A DNA stretch of 64,000 nt from Mucilaginibacter rigui. Its GTDB lineage: Bacteria; Bacteroidota; Bacteroidia; Sphingobacteriales; Sphingobacteriaceae. The stretch is from positions 124,001 to 188,000 of the forward strand of contig NZ_JACWMW010000001.1 of assembly GCF_014773275.1 (NCBI RefSeq), given 5' to 3'. Below, piece after piece: positions 36,673-45,818 of this stretch. Below the pieces are notes generated by a model, which was not told the DNA's origin, searched no databases, and worked only from the letters and a program-made list of their open reading frames with translations. Position numbers and translations under genes: made by a program. How positions within the stretch are numbered: the first letter of the stretch is position 1; each line of letters opens with the position of its first letter.

Positions 36673-37350
36673 CTAATCAAATAATGCGGCCAATTTTTGC
36701 GGTGTTATGTCCGCATAATCATTAATTACCAGGTTGGCCAGGTTGGTAATTTTTTGGGCAGGGTGGGCGGTAGTTATACCAACAACCTTCATGCCTGCAT
36801 TGTTGCCGGCCGCTAATCCCGACAGGGAATCCTCAAACACCACGCACTTTTCGGGGCGGGCGCCAAGTTGTTCGGCGGCTTTTAAAAATATTTGTGGTGA
36901 TGGTTTAGGCTGGCTTACCATAGCGCCGGTAATGATGGCATCAAAGTATTTCTTTATGGCAATGGTGCCGAAAATAAAATCCACATCATCCATATTTGAG
37001 GATGTGGCGAGTGCTATACCAACTCCGGCCTTTTTAAGGCTGTTTAAAAACGTTTCAAGGCCGTTTATGGGCCGTAAAAAGGGCTTAAAAGCTTCCTCGT
37101 AAAGTTGTTGTTTTTCTTTTGCCAGCGCTTTTAGGTCGGCTTCGCCTAAATCTTTGCCAAAGTATTTTTTTAGCGTATTTATTATAGGTACACCACTAAT
37201 GCCGGTTAAGTAGGTATCCCTGTTTAGTTCGGGCAATCCGCGTTTTTTAAAAAGCTGCTGCCAGGCCTTAAAGTGGAACGGTGTGTTATCTATCAGGGTA
37301 CCATCCATATCAAATATGGCAGCAAAGGTTGCATGCTTAGAAACTTCCAA
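36673..37350 (-). CDS. HAD family hydrolase (beta-phosphoglucomutase-like)
   Basis: This encodes 225 residues. Motif I is FDMDGTLIDN near the N-terminus, with the nucleophile and acid aspartates. A cap domain follows, then motif II LATSS, the lysine in SQPKPSP and motif III VFEDSLSGLAAGNNAGM. This fits subfamily IA phosphatases and phosphoglucomutases acting on small sugar phosphates. The only usable start is a TTG at 37350, inside the last codons of the TetR gene (14-base overlap), so translation is probably coupled. Confidence 0.87.
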   Translation of the reverse strand: MEVSKHATFAAIFDMDGTLIDNTPFHFKAWQQLFKKRGLPELNRDTYLTGISGVPIINTLKKYFGKDLGEADLKALAKEKQQLYEEAFKPFLRPINGLETFLNSLKKAGVGIALATSSNMDDVDFIFGTIAIKKYFDAIITGAMVSQPKPSPQIFLKAAEQLGARPEKCVVFEDSLSGLAAGNNAGMKVVGITTAHPAQKITNLANLVINDYADITPQKLAALFD

Positions 37351-37996
37351 ATCCCATTTTCTCTTTTATCCCACCATTTTTAGCCAAGAACTTGCCATAC
37401 TCAAACAGGTTATCAATCGGCGAACGCTGAAACAGGTCGAATGTTACGTTAACGCCTTTTTCAATAGCCTCGTCGGTTTTTTCAAACCCGGCCGAATCAT
37501 CATTTATCCAAAAGTTAAGCACAAACCCAAACTGGATCCATAGCGCATCTTTATAACGTTTGCTGAAAAATTTTCGGTCGCTTAATTCCTGTGATTCCAT
37601 CCCCTCGCTTATGATACCCTCGGCAAAATTCTCAAATAGTACTTTGGTTGGCTCTAATACCTTTGGTGTGCCCAAGCTGCGATGTTTTTTTATACTGTAC
37701 ACAGCAAAGCTGCGGTTGCTTTTCAACAACTCAAAAAAGCTATAGAAGAATGATAGCGCTTTTTCGCGCGAGGAATACTGTGCCCAAACTTCCTGCCCGC
37801 GTATTTCTGTTAGCGTTTTATCTGTAAGATCGGCCCAGATGCTTTGCTCAACGGCATCAAACGAGCCAAAAAAGCGATAAAACTCATCTTCGGGCATTTT
37901 ATTTTTTTTGGCGAATACATAAACCGATTTTGGCTGCTGGCCTTCGGTTAATACATGGTCAATATATGCTTTCTGGATGCTTTCGGTAGTTGCCAT
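37337..37996 (-). CDS. TetR-like regulator with helical C-terminal domain
   Basis: This encodes 219 residues. The N-terminus (IQKAYIDHVLTEGQQPKSVYVFAKKNKMPEDEFYRFFGSF) follows the TetR helix-turn-helix layout but is weakly conserved. The rest is all-helical, with a TetR C-terminal-like region. Homologous genes are often next to ABC1 kinases. It heads a three-gene operon (TetR, HAD, ABC1) and probably controls it. Binding sites are not obvious in the 91-base gap upstream. Confidence 0.75.
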   Translation of the reverse strand: MATTESIQKAYIDHVLTEGQQPKSVYVFAKKNKMPEDEFYRFFGSFDAVEQSIWADLTDKTLTEIRGQEVWAQYSSREKALSFFYSFFELLKSNRSFAVYSIKKHRSLGTPKVLEPTKVLFENFAEGIISEGMESQELSDRKFFSKRYKDALWIQFGFVLNFWINDDSAGFEKTDEAIEKGVNVTFDLFQRSPIDNLFEYGKFLAKNGGIKEKMGFGSF

Positions 37997-38087
37997 AATG
38001 ATTGGTTTTACAGTATAAAATTAAGTATAATCCTTTTTTAATTTGTCATGGCTATCTATAATTAAACGTTTGGTTTACAACCTTATT

Positions 38088-38801
38088 TTATAAAGGCCTT
38101 AGGCTGCCAAGCCCGCCATCTATGCCAATTATTTGCCCTGTAAGCCAGCTGCTGTGATCGCTCAGTAAAAACTGGGTGGCCAGCGCAATATCATCAGGGG
38201 TACCTATTTTGCTTAAAGGGTGCCTTTTAGCCGATGCTTCGCGTTTTTCATCGGTACTTAACAGGTTTTTGGCCAGCGGTGTATCTGTTAAAGATGGAGC
38301 AATAGCATTTACCCTTACCTGGTATGAGGCCAATTCGGCAGCTAATGATAAGGTTAGCCCTTCTACCGCGCCTTTTGCTGCTGCTATGCTGGCATGGAAA
38401 GGCATTCCTGCTTTTGCTGCAACCGAACTATAGAGCACTATACTTGCGCCGCCCGCGTTTTTTAAAGCCTTTAGGCTGAGCTTTATTATTTCGGTAGCGC
38501 CAAGTACATTAAGTTTGTAATCGGTTAAAAAGTCTTCGGCGGTTAAACGTTGAAAAGGTTTTAAGTTGATGCTGCCAACTGAGTAAACCAGCCCATGGAT
38601 GGTTTGCGGCAGCTTGTCCTCAAGAATACTTAAATCACCAAGTACATCCGCCTGCAGGTGTGTTACACCCTGTGGCCAGTCGGCCCGGCTTCGGGATATG
38701 TTGAATATGTTTGCTTCCTGTATGGCAAGGTGCCTGATCAAAGCCAGGCCAATGCCGCTGCTGCCACCAACTACCAGAATGTTCTTATCTTTTAAACTCA
38801 T
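38088..38801 (-). CDS. Short-chain dehydrogenase/reductase-like protein lacking the catalytic Tyr
   Basis: This encodes 237 residues from the ATG at 38801; another ATG at 38810 gives three more residues. The Rossmann motif GGSSGIGLAL and the NAG-equivalent VYSVGSINL are present, and the C-terminus SWLTGQIIGIDGGLG is typical of SDRs. In the active site the usual YxxxK reads SIAAAKGAVEG, so an Ile replaces the Tyr although the Lys remains. It may bind NAD(P) without ordinary dehydrogenase chemistry. It is divergent from the DASH cryptochrome gene, sharing a 215-base regulatory gap. Confidence 0.88.
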   Translation of the reverse strand: MSLKDKNILVVGGSSGIGLALIRHLAIQEANIFNISRSRADWPQGVTHLQADVLGDLSILEDKLPQTIHGLVYSVGSINLKPFQRLTAEDFLTDYKLNVLGATEIIKLSLKALKNAGGASIVLYSSVAAKAGMPFHASIAAAKGAVEGLTLSLAAELASYQVRVNAIAPSLTDTPLAKNLLSTDEKREASAKRHPLSKIGTPDDIALATQFLLSDHSSWLTGQIIGIDGGLGSLRPL

Positions 38802-38991
38802 AGGTATCATAACACTTAGTAATGCTATTTGTTATATATAATACGGCCCGGATACTAAAAGAAAACATACCCGCAAAACTTACAAAGTCTGCTTAAGGCC
38901 CTTTAGCCGGCGAAAAAATGGGCTAAATGTTGGGGCGATGTCAAATATTATAGAGTAAGGTGCATGGCAAATAAATAATTACCATTTTTGT

Positions 38992-39019
38992 AACTAATCT
39001 AAATAACTTTAGATTAGTT
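38992..39019 (+). promoter_or_regulatory. Perfect inverted repeat upstream of the DASH cryptochrome gene
   Basis: AACTAATCTAA (38992-39002) and TTAGATTAGTT (39009-39019) are exact complements with a 6-base spacer, ending seven bases before the start codon. The size and symmetry suit a dimeric regulator. It overlaps the likely leader or promoter of the cryptochrome gene. Confidence 0.55.
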
Positions 39020-39025
39020 GTTCAT

Positions 39026-40348
39026 ATGAGTGAAAAGGTTATATTGGTTTGGTTTAGAAATGACTTGCGCATCCATGATAATGAAATATTATCCGAAGCC
39101 GTGCGCAGGGCCGATAAAGTTTTACCTGTATATATTTTTGATCCTTTTTACTTTAAAACTAGTCCGTTAGGTGCTTTAAAAACCGGTAGTTTCCGTGCCC
39201 GGTTCCTGTTAGAGGCTGTAGCCGATCTTCGGAAAAACCTGCAGGTTTTTGGTGCCGAATTGCTGATCCGTACCGGCGACCCTGCCGACGTACTTACCCA
39301 ATTGGCCGAAGAATACCAGGTAAGCGAAGTTTACCATCACCGCGAGGTTGCACCTGATGAAACTGATGTTTCTGAAAGGGTAGAGGCCGCCCTTTGGAAA
39401 ATGAAACTGAACCTGAAACACTTTATTGGGCATACTATGTACCATAAAGAAGACCTGCCATTTCCTATAAAAGATATTCCTGATAGCTTTGTTACCTTTA
39501 AAAAGAAGGTTGAACGGGATAGCACGGTTAGGCCAAGTGTTGTTAGCCCGGAATATATTAATGTGCCCGAAATTGCTGATGCAGGCAAACTGCCCATTCT
39601 TACAGAGCTGGGCATCCCCGAACCTATAGACGACATACGCGCCGGTGAAAGGATAACCGGTGGCGAAACCTCTGCCTTAAAGCAACTGCATCAGTACCTG
39701 GAAAGCTCGGTACAGAACCTACAAGGTAAAAACGGGCGTAATGCAAATTATAATTCATCGGGCCTTGGGCCTTGGCTGGCTGTAGGCTGTATATCGCCAA
39801 GGCAGGTTTACTGGGAGGTGGTAAACTATTACCGCGAAAAACACTTGCCCAACACCGATTCTATTATGCTTGAGTTGCTTTGGAGGGATTATTTCCGCTT
39901 TATGTTTAAAAAGCATGGGCAAACGTTTTTCCGTTCGGAAGGGTTTGGCGATGCGCCTGACATGGCCGATAACCAGGACGAGCTTTTTGAACAATGGAAG
40001 AACGGTCAAACAGGCGTTCCGTTTATTGATGCATCTATGCACCAGCTAAACGCAACAGGTTTTATTACCAATTACAGCAGGCAGGCCGTTGCAACCTATT
40101 TAACTAAAGACCTACAGGTTGACTGGACAAAAGGTGCGTTGTACTTTGAAGAAAAACTTATAGACTACTCACCCGCCAGCAATTGGGGCAACTGGGCCTT
40201 TGTGGCCGGGGTAGGTAACGATACCAAAAGCAACCGTTTTTTTAACGCTGCCAAACCAACCGACCAGTTAGATGATAAAAGCGATTTTATTACCACCTGG
40301 CTGCCTTTGGCCAATGCAATTGACGAAACACCGATTATCAGCGAATAG
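39026..40348 (+). CDS. DASH-type cryptochrome/photolyase
   Basis: This encodes 440 residues. The antenna domain begins ILVWFRNDLRIHDNEIL. The FAD domain has GGETSALKQL, the block ELLWRDYFRFMFKKHG, then GVPFIDASMHQLNATGF and NYSRQAVATYLTKDL, ending with SNWGNWAFVAGVGNDTKS and RFFNAAKP. The WRDYFRF and late GNDTKSNRFFN features match the DASH subgroup. These repair dimers mainly in single-stranded DNA or act as light sensors. It is the second photolyase-family gene in 10 kb. Confidence 0.92.
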   Translation: MSEKVILVWFRNDLRIHDNEILSEAVRRADKVLPVYIFDPFYFKTSPLGALKTGSFRARFLLEAVADLRKNLQVFGAELLIRTGDPADVLTQLAEEYQVSEVYHHREVAPDETDVSERVEAALWKMKLNLKHFIGHTMYHKEDLPFPIKDIPDSFVTFKKKVERDSTVRPSVVSPEYINVPEIADAGKLPILTELGIPEPIDDIRAGERITGGETSALKQLHQYLESSVQNLQGKNGRNANYNSSGLGPWLAVGCISPRQVYWEVVNYYREKHLPNTDSIMLELLWRDYFRFMFKKHGQTFFRSEGFGDAPDMADNQDELFEQWKNGQTGVPFIDASMHQLNATGFITNYSRQAVATYLTKDLQVDWTKGALYFEEKLIDYSPASNWGNWAFVAGVGNDTKSNRFFNAAKPTDQLDDKSDFITTWLPLANAIDETPIISE

Positions 40349-40383
40349 GCACAACAAAAGGGTTAATTAAACGTACTTATATT

Positions 40384-40506
40384 ATGAACCCTTTTGAACA
40401 ATTTACCATCATTATTGGCCTCCTGGCCGTACTTCTTGAAGGGGTTTCCTATTTGCGCAGTTTTGCTAAAAAAATCTTCCGCATTACTTATAAACATACC
40501 GGTTAG
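40384..40506 (+). CDS. Possible 40-residue membrane peptide
   Basis: An ATG at 40384 opens a 40-codon frame beginning MNPFEQFTIIIGLLAVLLEG and closing at a TAG. It encodes one hydrophobic helix followed by a basic tail (RSFAKKIFRITYKHTG), a plausible small membrane protein. It begins 36 bases after the cryptochrome stop. Support is composition only, so it may be chance. Confidence 0.35.
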   Translation: MNPFEQFTIIIGLLAVLLEGVSYLRSFAKKIFRITYKHTG

Positions 40507-40570
40507 TCTTTTTTGGAAAAATTTAAGTAAAGTAATTGCATATAATTTCAGCATTTGAATGTATTATGCT

Positions 40571-40578
40571 TAATTTTG
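40571..40578 (+). promoter_or_regulatory. Putative -7 box (TAATTTTG) for sucA
   Basis: This is an exact TAnnTTTG match 25 bases before the sucA ATG. A TTTG lies at 40554-40557, closer than the usual -33 spacing, so only the -7 box is claimed. Confidence 0.35.
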
Positions 40579-40603
40579 TACCGTTTTACAACATTGGTTT
40601 CTC

Positions 40604-43411
40604 ATGGATCGCCTAAATTATATAGATAGCGGAAACGCAGCCTACATTGACACACTTTACGAAGCTTATAAACAAGACCCCGAATCTGTTGATTACGGCT
40701 GGCAAAAGTTTTTTGAGGGCTTTGATTTTGGTAAAGATAACCAGGCAAAACTAGGGGCAGCAACTGCCACCACGCCTGATCATTTTATAAAAGAGATCAA
40801 TGTGATGAACATGATAAATGGATACCGTACCCGCGGCCATTTATTTACCAAAACAAACCCTGTGCGCGAACGCCGCAAGTACTTTCCTGGTAAAGAGCTG
40901 GAAACCTTTGGTTTAAGCGAAGCTGATATGGATACTGTGTTTAACGCCGGCGTTGAAGTTGGCTTAGGCCCGGCTAAACTGCGCGATATCCGCCAGTTAT
41001 TAGAACAAACATATTGCCAGTCTATCGGCGCAGAATATACTTACATCCGCAACCCTATCAAATTAAAATGGTTCGAAGACAGGATGGAAAGCAAACGCAA
41101 CACTCCAAGCTTTACCGCCGACGAGAAAAAGCTGATGCTTGCCAAATTGAACGAGGCTGTTGTTTTTGAAAACTTTTTGGGGACAAAATTCCTGGGCCAG
41201 AAACGCTTCTCATTAGAAGGTGCCGAGGCATTGATCCCTGCGCTTAATTCGGTTATCAAAAAAGGCTCTGACCTCGGTATCGAAGAGTTTATCATCGGTA
41301 TGGCCCACCGTGGCCGTTTAAATGTGCTTACCAACATCATGGAGAAAACCTATAAAGAGGTGTTCTCTGAGTTTGAAGGTAAAAACTTTGATTCTGAATC
41401 TCCGTTTGGCGGCGACGTAAAATATCACCTGGGCTTCTCAACCGATGTAGAAACATCACAGGGCAAAAAAGTTCACCTGAGCCTTTGCCCCAACCCATCG
41501 CACTTAGAAGCGGTTGACCCTGTTGTTGAAGGGATCACCCGTTCAAAAATTGATTTTAAACACAAGGGCGATCATTCAAAGATAGCCCCTATATTAATAC
41601 ATGGTGATGCATCTGTAGCCGGGCAGGGAATTGTTTACGAGGTTTTACAGATGGAAAAGCTTGACGGTTATCGCACAGGCGGTACCATTCACCTGGTTAT
41701 AAACAACCAGATAGGTTTTACCACCAACTATAAAGACGCCCGTTCAAGTACTTACTGTACCGACGTAGCAAAAACAGTGCTTTCGCCGGTATTCCACGTA
41801 AATGGCGACGATGTTGAGGCATTGGTTTACGTAGTGAACTTAGCGATGGAATACCGCCAGGTGTTTAATGAGGATGTATTTATCGATATCCTTTGCTACC
41901 GCCGCTACGGCCACAATGAGGCGGATGAACCAAAATTCACCCAGCCGGTATTGTACAAGGCTATCGAGGCGCACCCTAACCCGCTGCAGATCTACAGCAA
42001 AAAACTCATTGCCGAAGGAACCATTGACGATAAGTATGTAAAAGCCATTGAAAAGGATTTTCGTGCCGAATTACAGGGCATGCTGGATGAAGCAAAGGCA
42101 GCCGATAGGTTTACAGATACCATACCGATGTTTGAAGGTGCCTGGAGCGGTTTGCACCTGGCAAACCACAGCGAGTTGATCAGCGCGGTTGATACTTCGG
42201 TAAGTAAAGATCTGATAAAAGAAATAGGCGATAAAATAACTGTATTGCCAAAGGATAAACAATTCTTTAAAAAGATAGAGAAATTATTCCAGGACCGTAA
42301 CGCTATGGTTAACCAAACCGGCGTTTTCGACTGGGCTATGGGCGAACTGCTGGCTTACGGGACTTTATTAAAAGAAGGTTTCCCGGTTAGGCTGAGCGGC
42401 GAGGACGTTAAACGCGGTACATTCTCGCATCGCCACGCGGTACTTACCCTGGCCGATTCTGAGGACGAGTACACCCCGTTGGAAACTATCGACACCAAAG
42501 CAAAACTTAGCATATTTAACTCGCTGCTATCTGAGTATGGCGTTTTAGGTTTTGAATATGGTTACGCTTTGGCTAACCCTAATGCATTAACTATTTGGGA
42601 AGCGCAGTTTGGCGATTTCTTTAACGGTGCGCAGATTATTGTTGACCAGTACATTGCCAGTGCCGAAACAAAATGGCAGCGTGGTAACGGTTTGGTAATG
42701 TTATTACCACATGGTTACGAAGGCCAGGGCCCCGAGCATTCATCGGCACGTGTAGAGCGTTTCTTAGAGCTTTGTGCTGATGATAACATACAGGTGGCTA
42801 ACTGTACAACGCCAGCAAACTTCTTCCATATATTAAGGAGGCAGATGCATCGCAGTTTCCGTAAACCGCTGATCATATTTACACCGAAGAGCTTATTGCG
42901 CAGCCCTAACTGCGTATCGCCGCTTGTGGATTTTACTGACGGCAAGTTCCACGAGTTGATAGATGATACTTACGCTGATCCTAAAAAGGTAAAACGTGTA
43001 TTGCTATGTACCGGTAAAGTTTATTACGACCTGCTTGAAAAACAACAGGTTGATAAACGTAAGGACGTAGCCATAGTACGTGTTGAACAATTATACCCAA
43101 CACCGGTACAGCAGATATTAAAGGTTAAAGCCAAATACGAAAAGGCTACCGAATTTTTCTGGGTACAGGAAGAGCCTGAAAACATGGGCGCATGGCCGTA
43201 CATTTGCCGTAAATTCCACAGTGATAAATATTTAAACCTGAATGTGATATCGCGTTTAGAGGGAAGCAGCACCGCTACAGGTTTTGCCAAACAACACGCA
43301 GCACAGCAGTTATACATTGTATCAAAAGCGTTTGAAGCGCCTGCAGGCAAAGCAGTTAAAGAAACGATTAAAAAAACAACCGAGAAAATGGCTAATGCTG
43401 GTGCAGATTAG
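40604..43411 (+). CDS. sucA: 2-oxoglutarate dehydrogenase E1 component
   Basis: This encodes 935 residues and decarboxylates 2-oxoglutarate with thiamine diphosphate in the TCA cycle. The N-terminus has the E2-binding-like YIDSGNAAYIDTLYEAYKQD. Core motifs are GMAHRGRLNVLTN, then KYHLGFS, HGDASVAGQGIVYE and the ThDP/Mg segment VNGDDVEALV. RRYGHNEADEP and the transketolase-like RVERFLELCADDNIQVANC also fit. Length equals the family standard (about 930). It is followed after 95 bases by the E2 gene; the gap holds a palindromic repeat that a co-transcript would carry. Confidence 0.96.
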   Translation: MDRLNYIDSGNAAYIDTLYEAYKQDPESVDYGWQKFFEGFDFGKDNQAKLGAATATTPDHFIKEINVMNMINGYRTRGHLFTKTNPVRERRKYFPGKELETFGLSEADMDTVFNAGVEVGLGPAKLRDIRQLLEQTYCQSIGAEYTYIRNPIKLKWFEDRMESKRNTPSFTADEKKLMLAKLNEAVVFENFLGTKFLGQKRFSLEGAEALIPALNSVIKKGSDLGIEEFIIGMAHRGRLNVLTNIMEKTYKEVFSEFEGKNFDSESPFGGDVKYHLGFSTDVETSQGKKVHLSLCPNPSHLEAVDPVVEGITRSKIDFKHKGDHSKIAPILIHGDASVAGQGIVYEVLQMEKLDGYRTGGTIHLVINNQIGFTTNYKDARSSTYCTDVAKTVLSPVFHVNGDDVEALVYVVNLAMEYRQVFNEDVFIDILCYRRYGHNEADEPKFTQPVLYKAIEAHPNPLQIYSKKLIAEGTIDDKYVKAIEKDFRAELQGMLDEAKAADRFTDTIPMFEGAWSGLHLANHSELISAVDTSVSKDLIKEIGDKITVLPKDKQFFKKIEKLFQDRNAMVNQTGVFDWAMGELLAYGTLLKEGFPVRLSGEDVKRGTFSHRHAVLTLADSEDEYTPLETIDTKAKLSIFNSLLSEYGVLGFEYGYALANPNALTIWEAQFGDFFNGAQIIVDQYIASAETKWQRGNGLVMLLPHGYEGQGPEHSSARVERFLELCADDNIQVANCTTPANFFHILRRQMHRSFRKPLIIFTPKSLLRSPNCVSPLVDFTDGKFHELIDDTYADPKKVKRVLLCTGKVYYDLLEKQQVDKRKDVAIVRVEQLYPTPVQQILKVKAKYEKATEFFWVQEEPENMGAWPYICRKFHSDKYLNLNVISRLEGSSTATGFAKQHAAQQLYIVSKAFEAPAGKAVKETIKKTTEKMANAGAD

Positions 43412-43500
43412 TGAGTAGTAATTGGTGAATTGTGAGTAGTTGAAAAACTTACAGGTCGCCATGCTAAACCACTCTCTATTCACCGTTCACTAATAACTAA
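43409..43500. repeat. Palindromic repeat, family B (copy 3)
   Basis: AGTGAGTAGTAATTGGTGAA and a later ACTCTCTATTCACCGTTCAC form an imperfect inverted repeat that begins at the sucA stop and ends seven bases before the sucB ATG. It is related to the copies at 12048 and 28698. Confidence 0.7.
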
Positions 43501-43506
43501 TAAAAT

Positions 43507-45099
43507 ATGAGTTTAGAAATAAAAGTTCCGCCGGTAGGCGAATCCATTACCGAAGTAACATTATCAGCCTGGAAAAAAAAGGATGGTGACCACGTAGAAA
43601 TGGACGAAGTAATAGCCGAGCTGGAATCAGACAAGGCAACTTTTGAGCTTACTGCCGAAAAGGCCGGAACTTTAAAAACAGCTGCTGCCGAAGGCGATGT
43701 ATTAGCAATAGGCGCTGTTGTAGCAACAATTGACGAAGCCGGCGTACCTGCCGCAGCTGCTGATAAAGCACCAGCCGCACCTGTTGCCGCTAAAGATGAA
43801 CCAGCTAAAGCGGATAGCCCTGCTGCACCGCAAAACGCGCCCGCCCCGGCACCGGCTCAGGGTGGTTCGTCATCATTAGAAATAAAAGTACCACCAGTTG
43901 GCGAATCGATAACGGAAGTAACCCTTTCGCGCTGGATCAAAAAAGACGGCGATACCGTTGAAATGGACGAAGCAATTGCCGAACTGGAATCTGATAAAGC
44001 AACATTTGAGTTAACAGCCGAAAAGGCCGGGACTTTAAAAACCATAGCCAAAGAAGGCGATACCCTTGCCATTGGCGCTGTTGTTTGTACCATTGAAGGT
44101 GGCCCTGGCGCCGCTGCACCTGCTGCAACACCGGTTACACCGGCAGTTGCTGATAAGGTGAACGAATCGCCACAGGCGGCACCATCAGCAGGAACAACTT
44201 ATGCATCGGGCACGCCATCACCAGCTGCTGCAAAAATATTAGCCGAAAAAGGTATCGATACTACATCTGTAAATGGTACCGGTGTTGATGGCCGTATCAC
44301 TAAAGGTGACGCCCTGAATGCACAAAATACACCTGCAGCACCTGCCACTAAGCCCGCCGCTACTCCTGCAGCAGCTGCTCCGGCTGCGCCGCAAGGCCCA
44401 CGTAGCGATCGCCGCGAAAAAATGTCGTCGTTGCGTAAAACGGTTGCAAGGCGTTTGGTAGCTGTTAAAAACGAAACCGCTATGCTAACCACTTTTAATG
44501 AAGTGGATATGCAGCCGATAATGGAGTTGCGTGGCAAGTACAAAGATAAATTTAAAGAGAAACACGGTGTGGGCCTTGGCTTTATGTCGTTCTTTACTAA
44601 AGCTGTTACCGAGGCATTGAAAGAGTGGCCTGCAGTTGGTGCCCGTATAGAAGGCGAAGAGGTAGTTTATAGCAACTTTGCTGATATTTCTATCGCGGTA
44701 TCTGCACCAAAAGGTTTAGTTGTTCCGGTTATCCGTAATGCCGAGAGCATGAGCCTGGCCGAAATTGAAAAAGCGATTGTGGTACTTGCAGGCAAAGCCC
44801 GCGAAAGCAAACTGACCATTGAAGAAATGACCGGCGGAACATTCACCATCACTAACGGTGGGGTGTTTGGCTCAATGATGTCGACCCCGATCATCAATTC
44901 ACCGCAATCGGCCATATTGGGTATGCACAATATTATTGAGCGCCCGGTTGCCGTAAACGGACAGGTGGTTATCCGCCCGATGATGTACCTGGCCCTGTCA
45001 TACGATCACCGCATTATTGATGGACGCGAATCGGTAAGCTTCCTGGTACGTGTTAAACAACTGCTGGAAGACCCAACAAGATTGTTGTTAGGCGTATAA
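43507..45099 (+). CDS. sucB: Dihydrolipoyl succinyltransferase (E2) with two lipoyl domains
   Basis: This encodes 530 residues. Two nearly identical lipoyl domains (about 1-78 and 124-198) carry lipoyl-lysines Lys43 and Lys164 in ESDKATFEL. Ala/Pro-rich linkers separate them from a peripheral subunit-binding domain (about 237-275, [20 protein letters not shown]) and a catalytic domain whose end has SYDHRIIDG with His501. Most SucB proteins have a single lipoyl domain, so the second is a notable extension. The partner E3 gene is not in the window. Confidence 0.94.
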   Translation: MSLEIKVPPVGESITEVTLSAWKKKDGDHVEMDEVIAELESDKATFELTAEKAGTLKTAAAEGDVLAIGAVVATIDEAGVPAAAADKAPAAPVAAKDEPAKADSPAAPQNAPAPAPAQGGSSSLEIKVPPVGESITEVTLSRWIKKDGDTVEMDEAIAELESDKATFELTAEKAGTLKTIAKEGDTLAIGAVVCTIEGGPGAAAPAATPVTPAVADKVNESPQAAPSAGTTYASGTPSPAAAKILAEKGIDTTSVNGTGVDGRITKGDALNAQNTPAAPATKPAATPAAAAPAAPQGPRSDRREKMSSLRKTVARRLVAVKNETAMLTTFNEVDMQPIMELRGKYKDKFKEKHGVGLGFMSFFTKAVTEALKEWPAVGARIEGEEVVYSNFADISIAVSAPKGLVVPVIRNAESMSLAEIEKAIVVLAGKARESKLTIEEMTGGTFTITNGGVFGSMMSTPIINSPQSAILGMHNIIERPVAVNGQVVIRPMMYLALSYDHRIIDGRESVSFLVRVKQLLEDPTRLLLGV

Positions 45100-45120
45100 G
45101 CCTTTATAATATAGGATTAC

Positions 45121-45150
45121 AAAAGCCCCGACTTGTCGGGGCTTTTTGTG
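45121..45150 (+). terminator. Rho-independent terminator after sucB
   Basis: The arms AAAAGCCCCGAC and GTCGGGGCTTTT have a two-base loop and are followed by a T, with G/T-rich sequence beyond. Confidence 0.85.
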
Positions 45151-45165
45151 TTTTTACAGCGATAT

Positions 45166-45247
45166 GTCATTGCGAGAAGCGTAGCGACGTGGCAATCTAA
45201 GCATATCCGCTTATCCTTTCAGATTGCCACGCTATCGCTCGCAATAA
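45166..45247. repeat. CATTGCGAG/GCAATCT palindromic repeat
   Basis: An arm at 45168-45198 (CATTGCGAGAAGCGTAGCGA and onward to GGCAATCT) pairs with 45221-45245 (AGATTGCCACGCTATCGCTC and onward). This is a repeat type seen widely in bacterial intergenic regions. It lies between the sucB terminator and the DinB gene end. Confidence 0.7.
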
Positions 45248-45256
45248 GATGGGTTT

Positions 45257-45715
45257 TTACACCAACTTCCGCAGCGCCATTACATATCCAATATGCATCC
45301 CATCGTGGAAGGGCACAAAGTTTACAGCTTCTTCAATATTGTTTATCTGCACACCGTAGCGGGTTGCCCATGGAGTGTAATTGTCAAATACATGGTTGTT
45401 GTAATCAATTTCTAATTTGTCAATAGTTGATATCAACAAGCCTTTAATGATGTCAACCTCGGCGCTGTCAATAAACCCGCTTGGTTTGGTGTCCGGGCGG
45501 TATGGGGTGTAGTATTTATCGTCTACAATAAACGGCACATTGGCGCGGGTATAGCAAACGCCTTGCTGGGCTGATATAGCGTGTGCCACATTCCATATAA
45601 TGTTGTTGTTAAAGCCGGCCGGCACTTTATTCAATTGTTCGGTAGTCAGGTTCTCTATCAAATGCAATAAATGCAGACGGGTAACGCGCAGGGTGGTTAA
45701 GGTATTGGTTATCAT
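45257..45715 (-). CDS. DinB family (four-helix, metal-binding) protein
   Basis: This encodes 152 residues. It has the DinB/YfiT helical layout with metal-ligand histidines in WNVAHAISAQQ and PFHDGMHIGYVMAL. DinB-like proteins include thiol-dependent enzymes and proteins of unknown role. There is no signal peptide. It is transcribed against its neighbours and appears monocistronic. Confidence 0.87.
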   Translation of the reverse strand: MITNTLTTLRVTRLHLLHLIENLTTEQLNKVPAGFNNNIIWNVAHAISAQQGVCYTRANVPFIVDDKYYTPYRPDTKPSGFIDSAEVDIIKGLLISTIDKLEIDYNNHVFDNYTPWATRYGVQINNIEEAVNFVPFHDGMHIGYVMALRKLV

Positions 45716-45818
45716 AAGTCAAATATTGAATTTTTCTGCGGAGTTTTTTCTGTGCTATTATCAATTGAATGTAATTTGATGTATCGCTAATAGTGGTATA
45801 AGCTTACTGCTTTTATTT

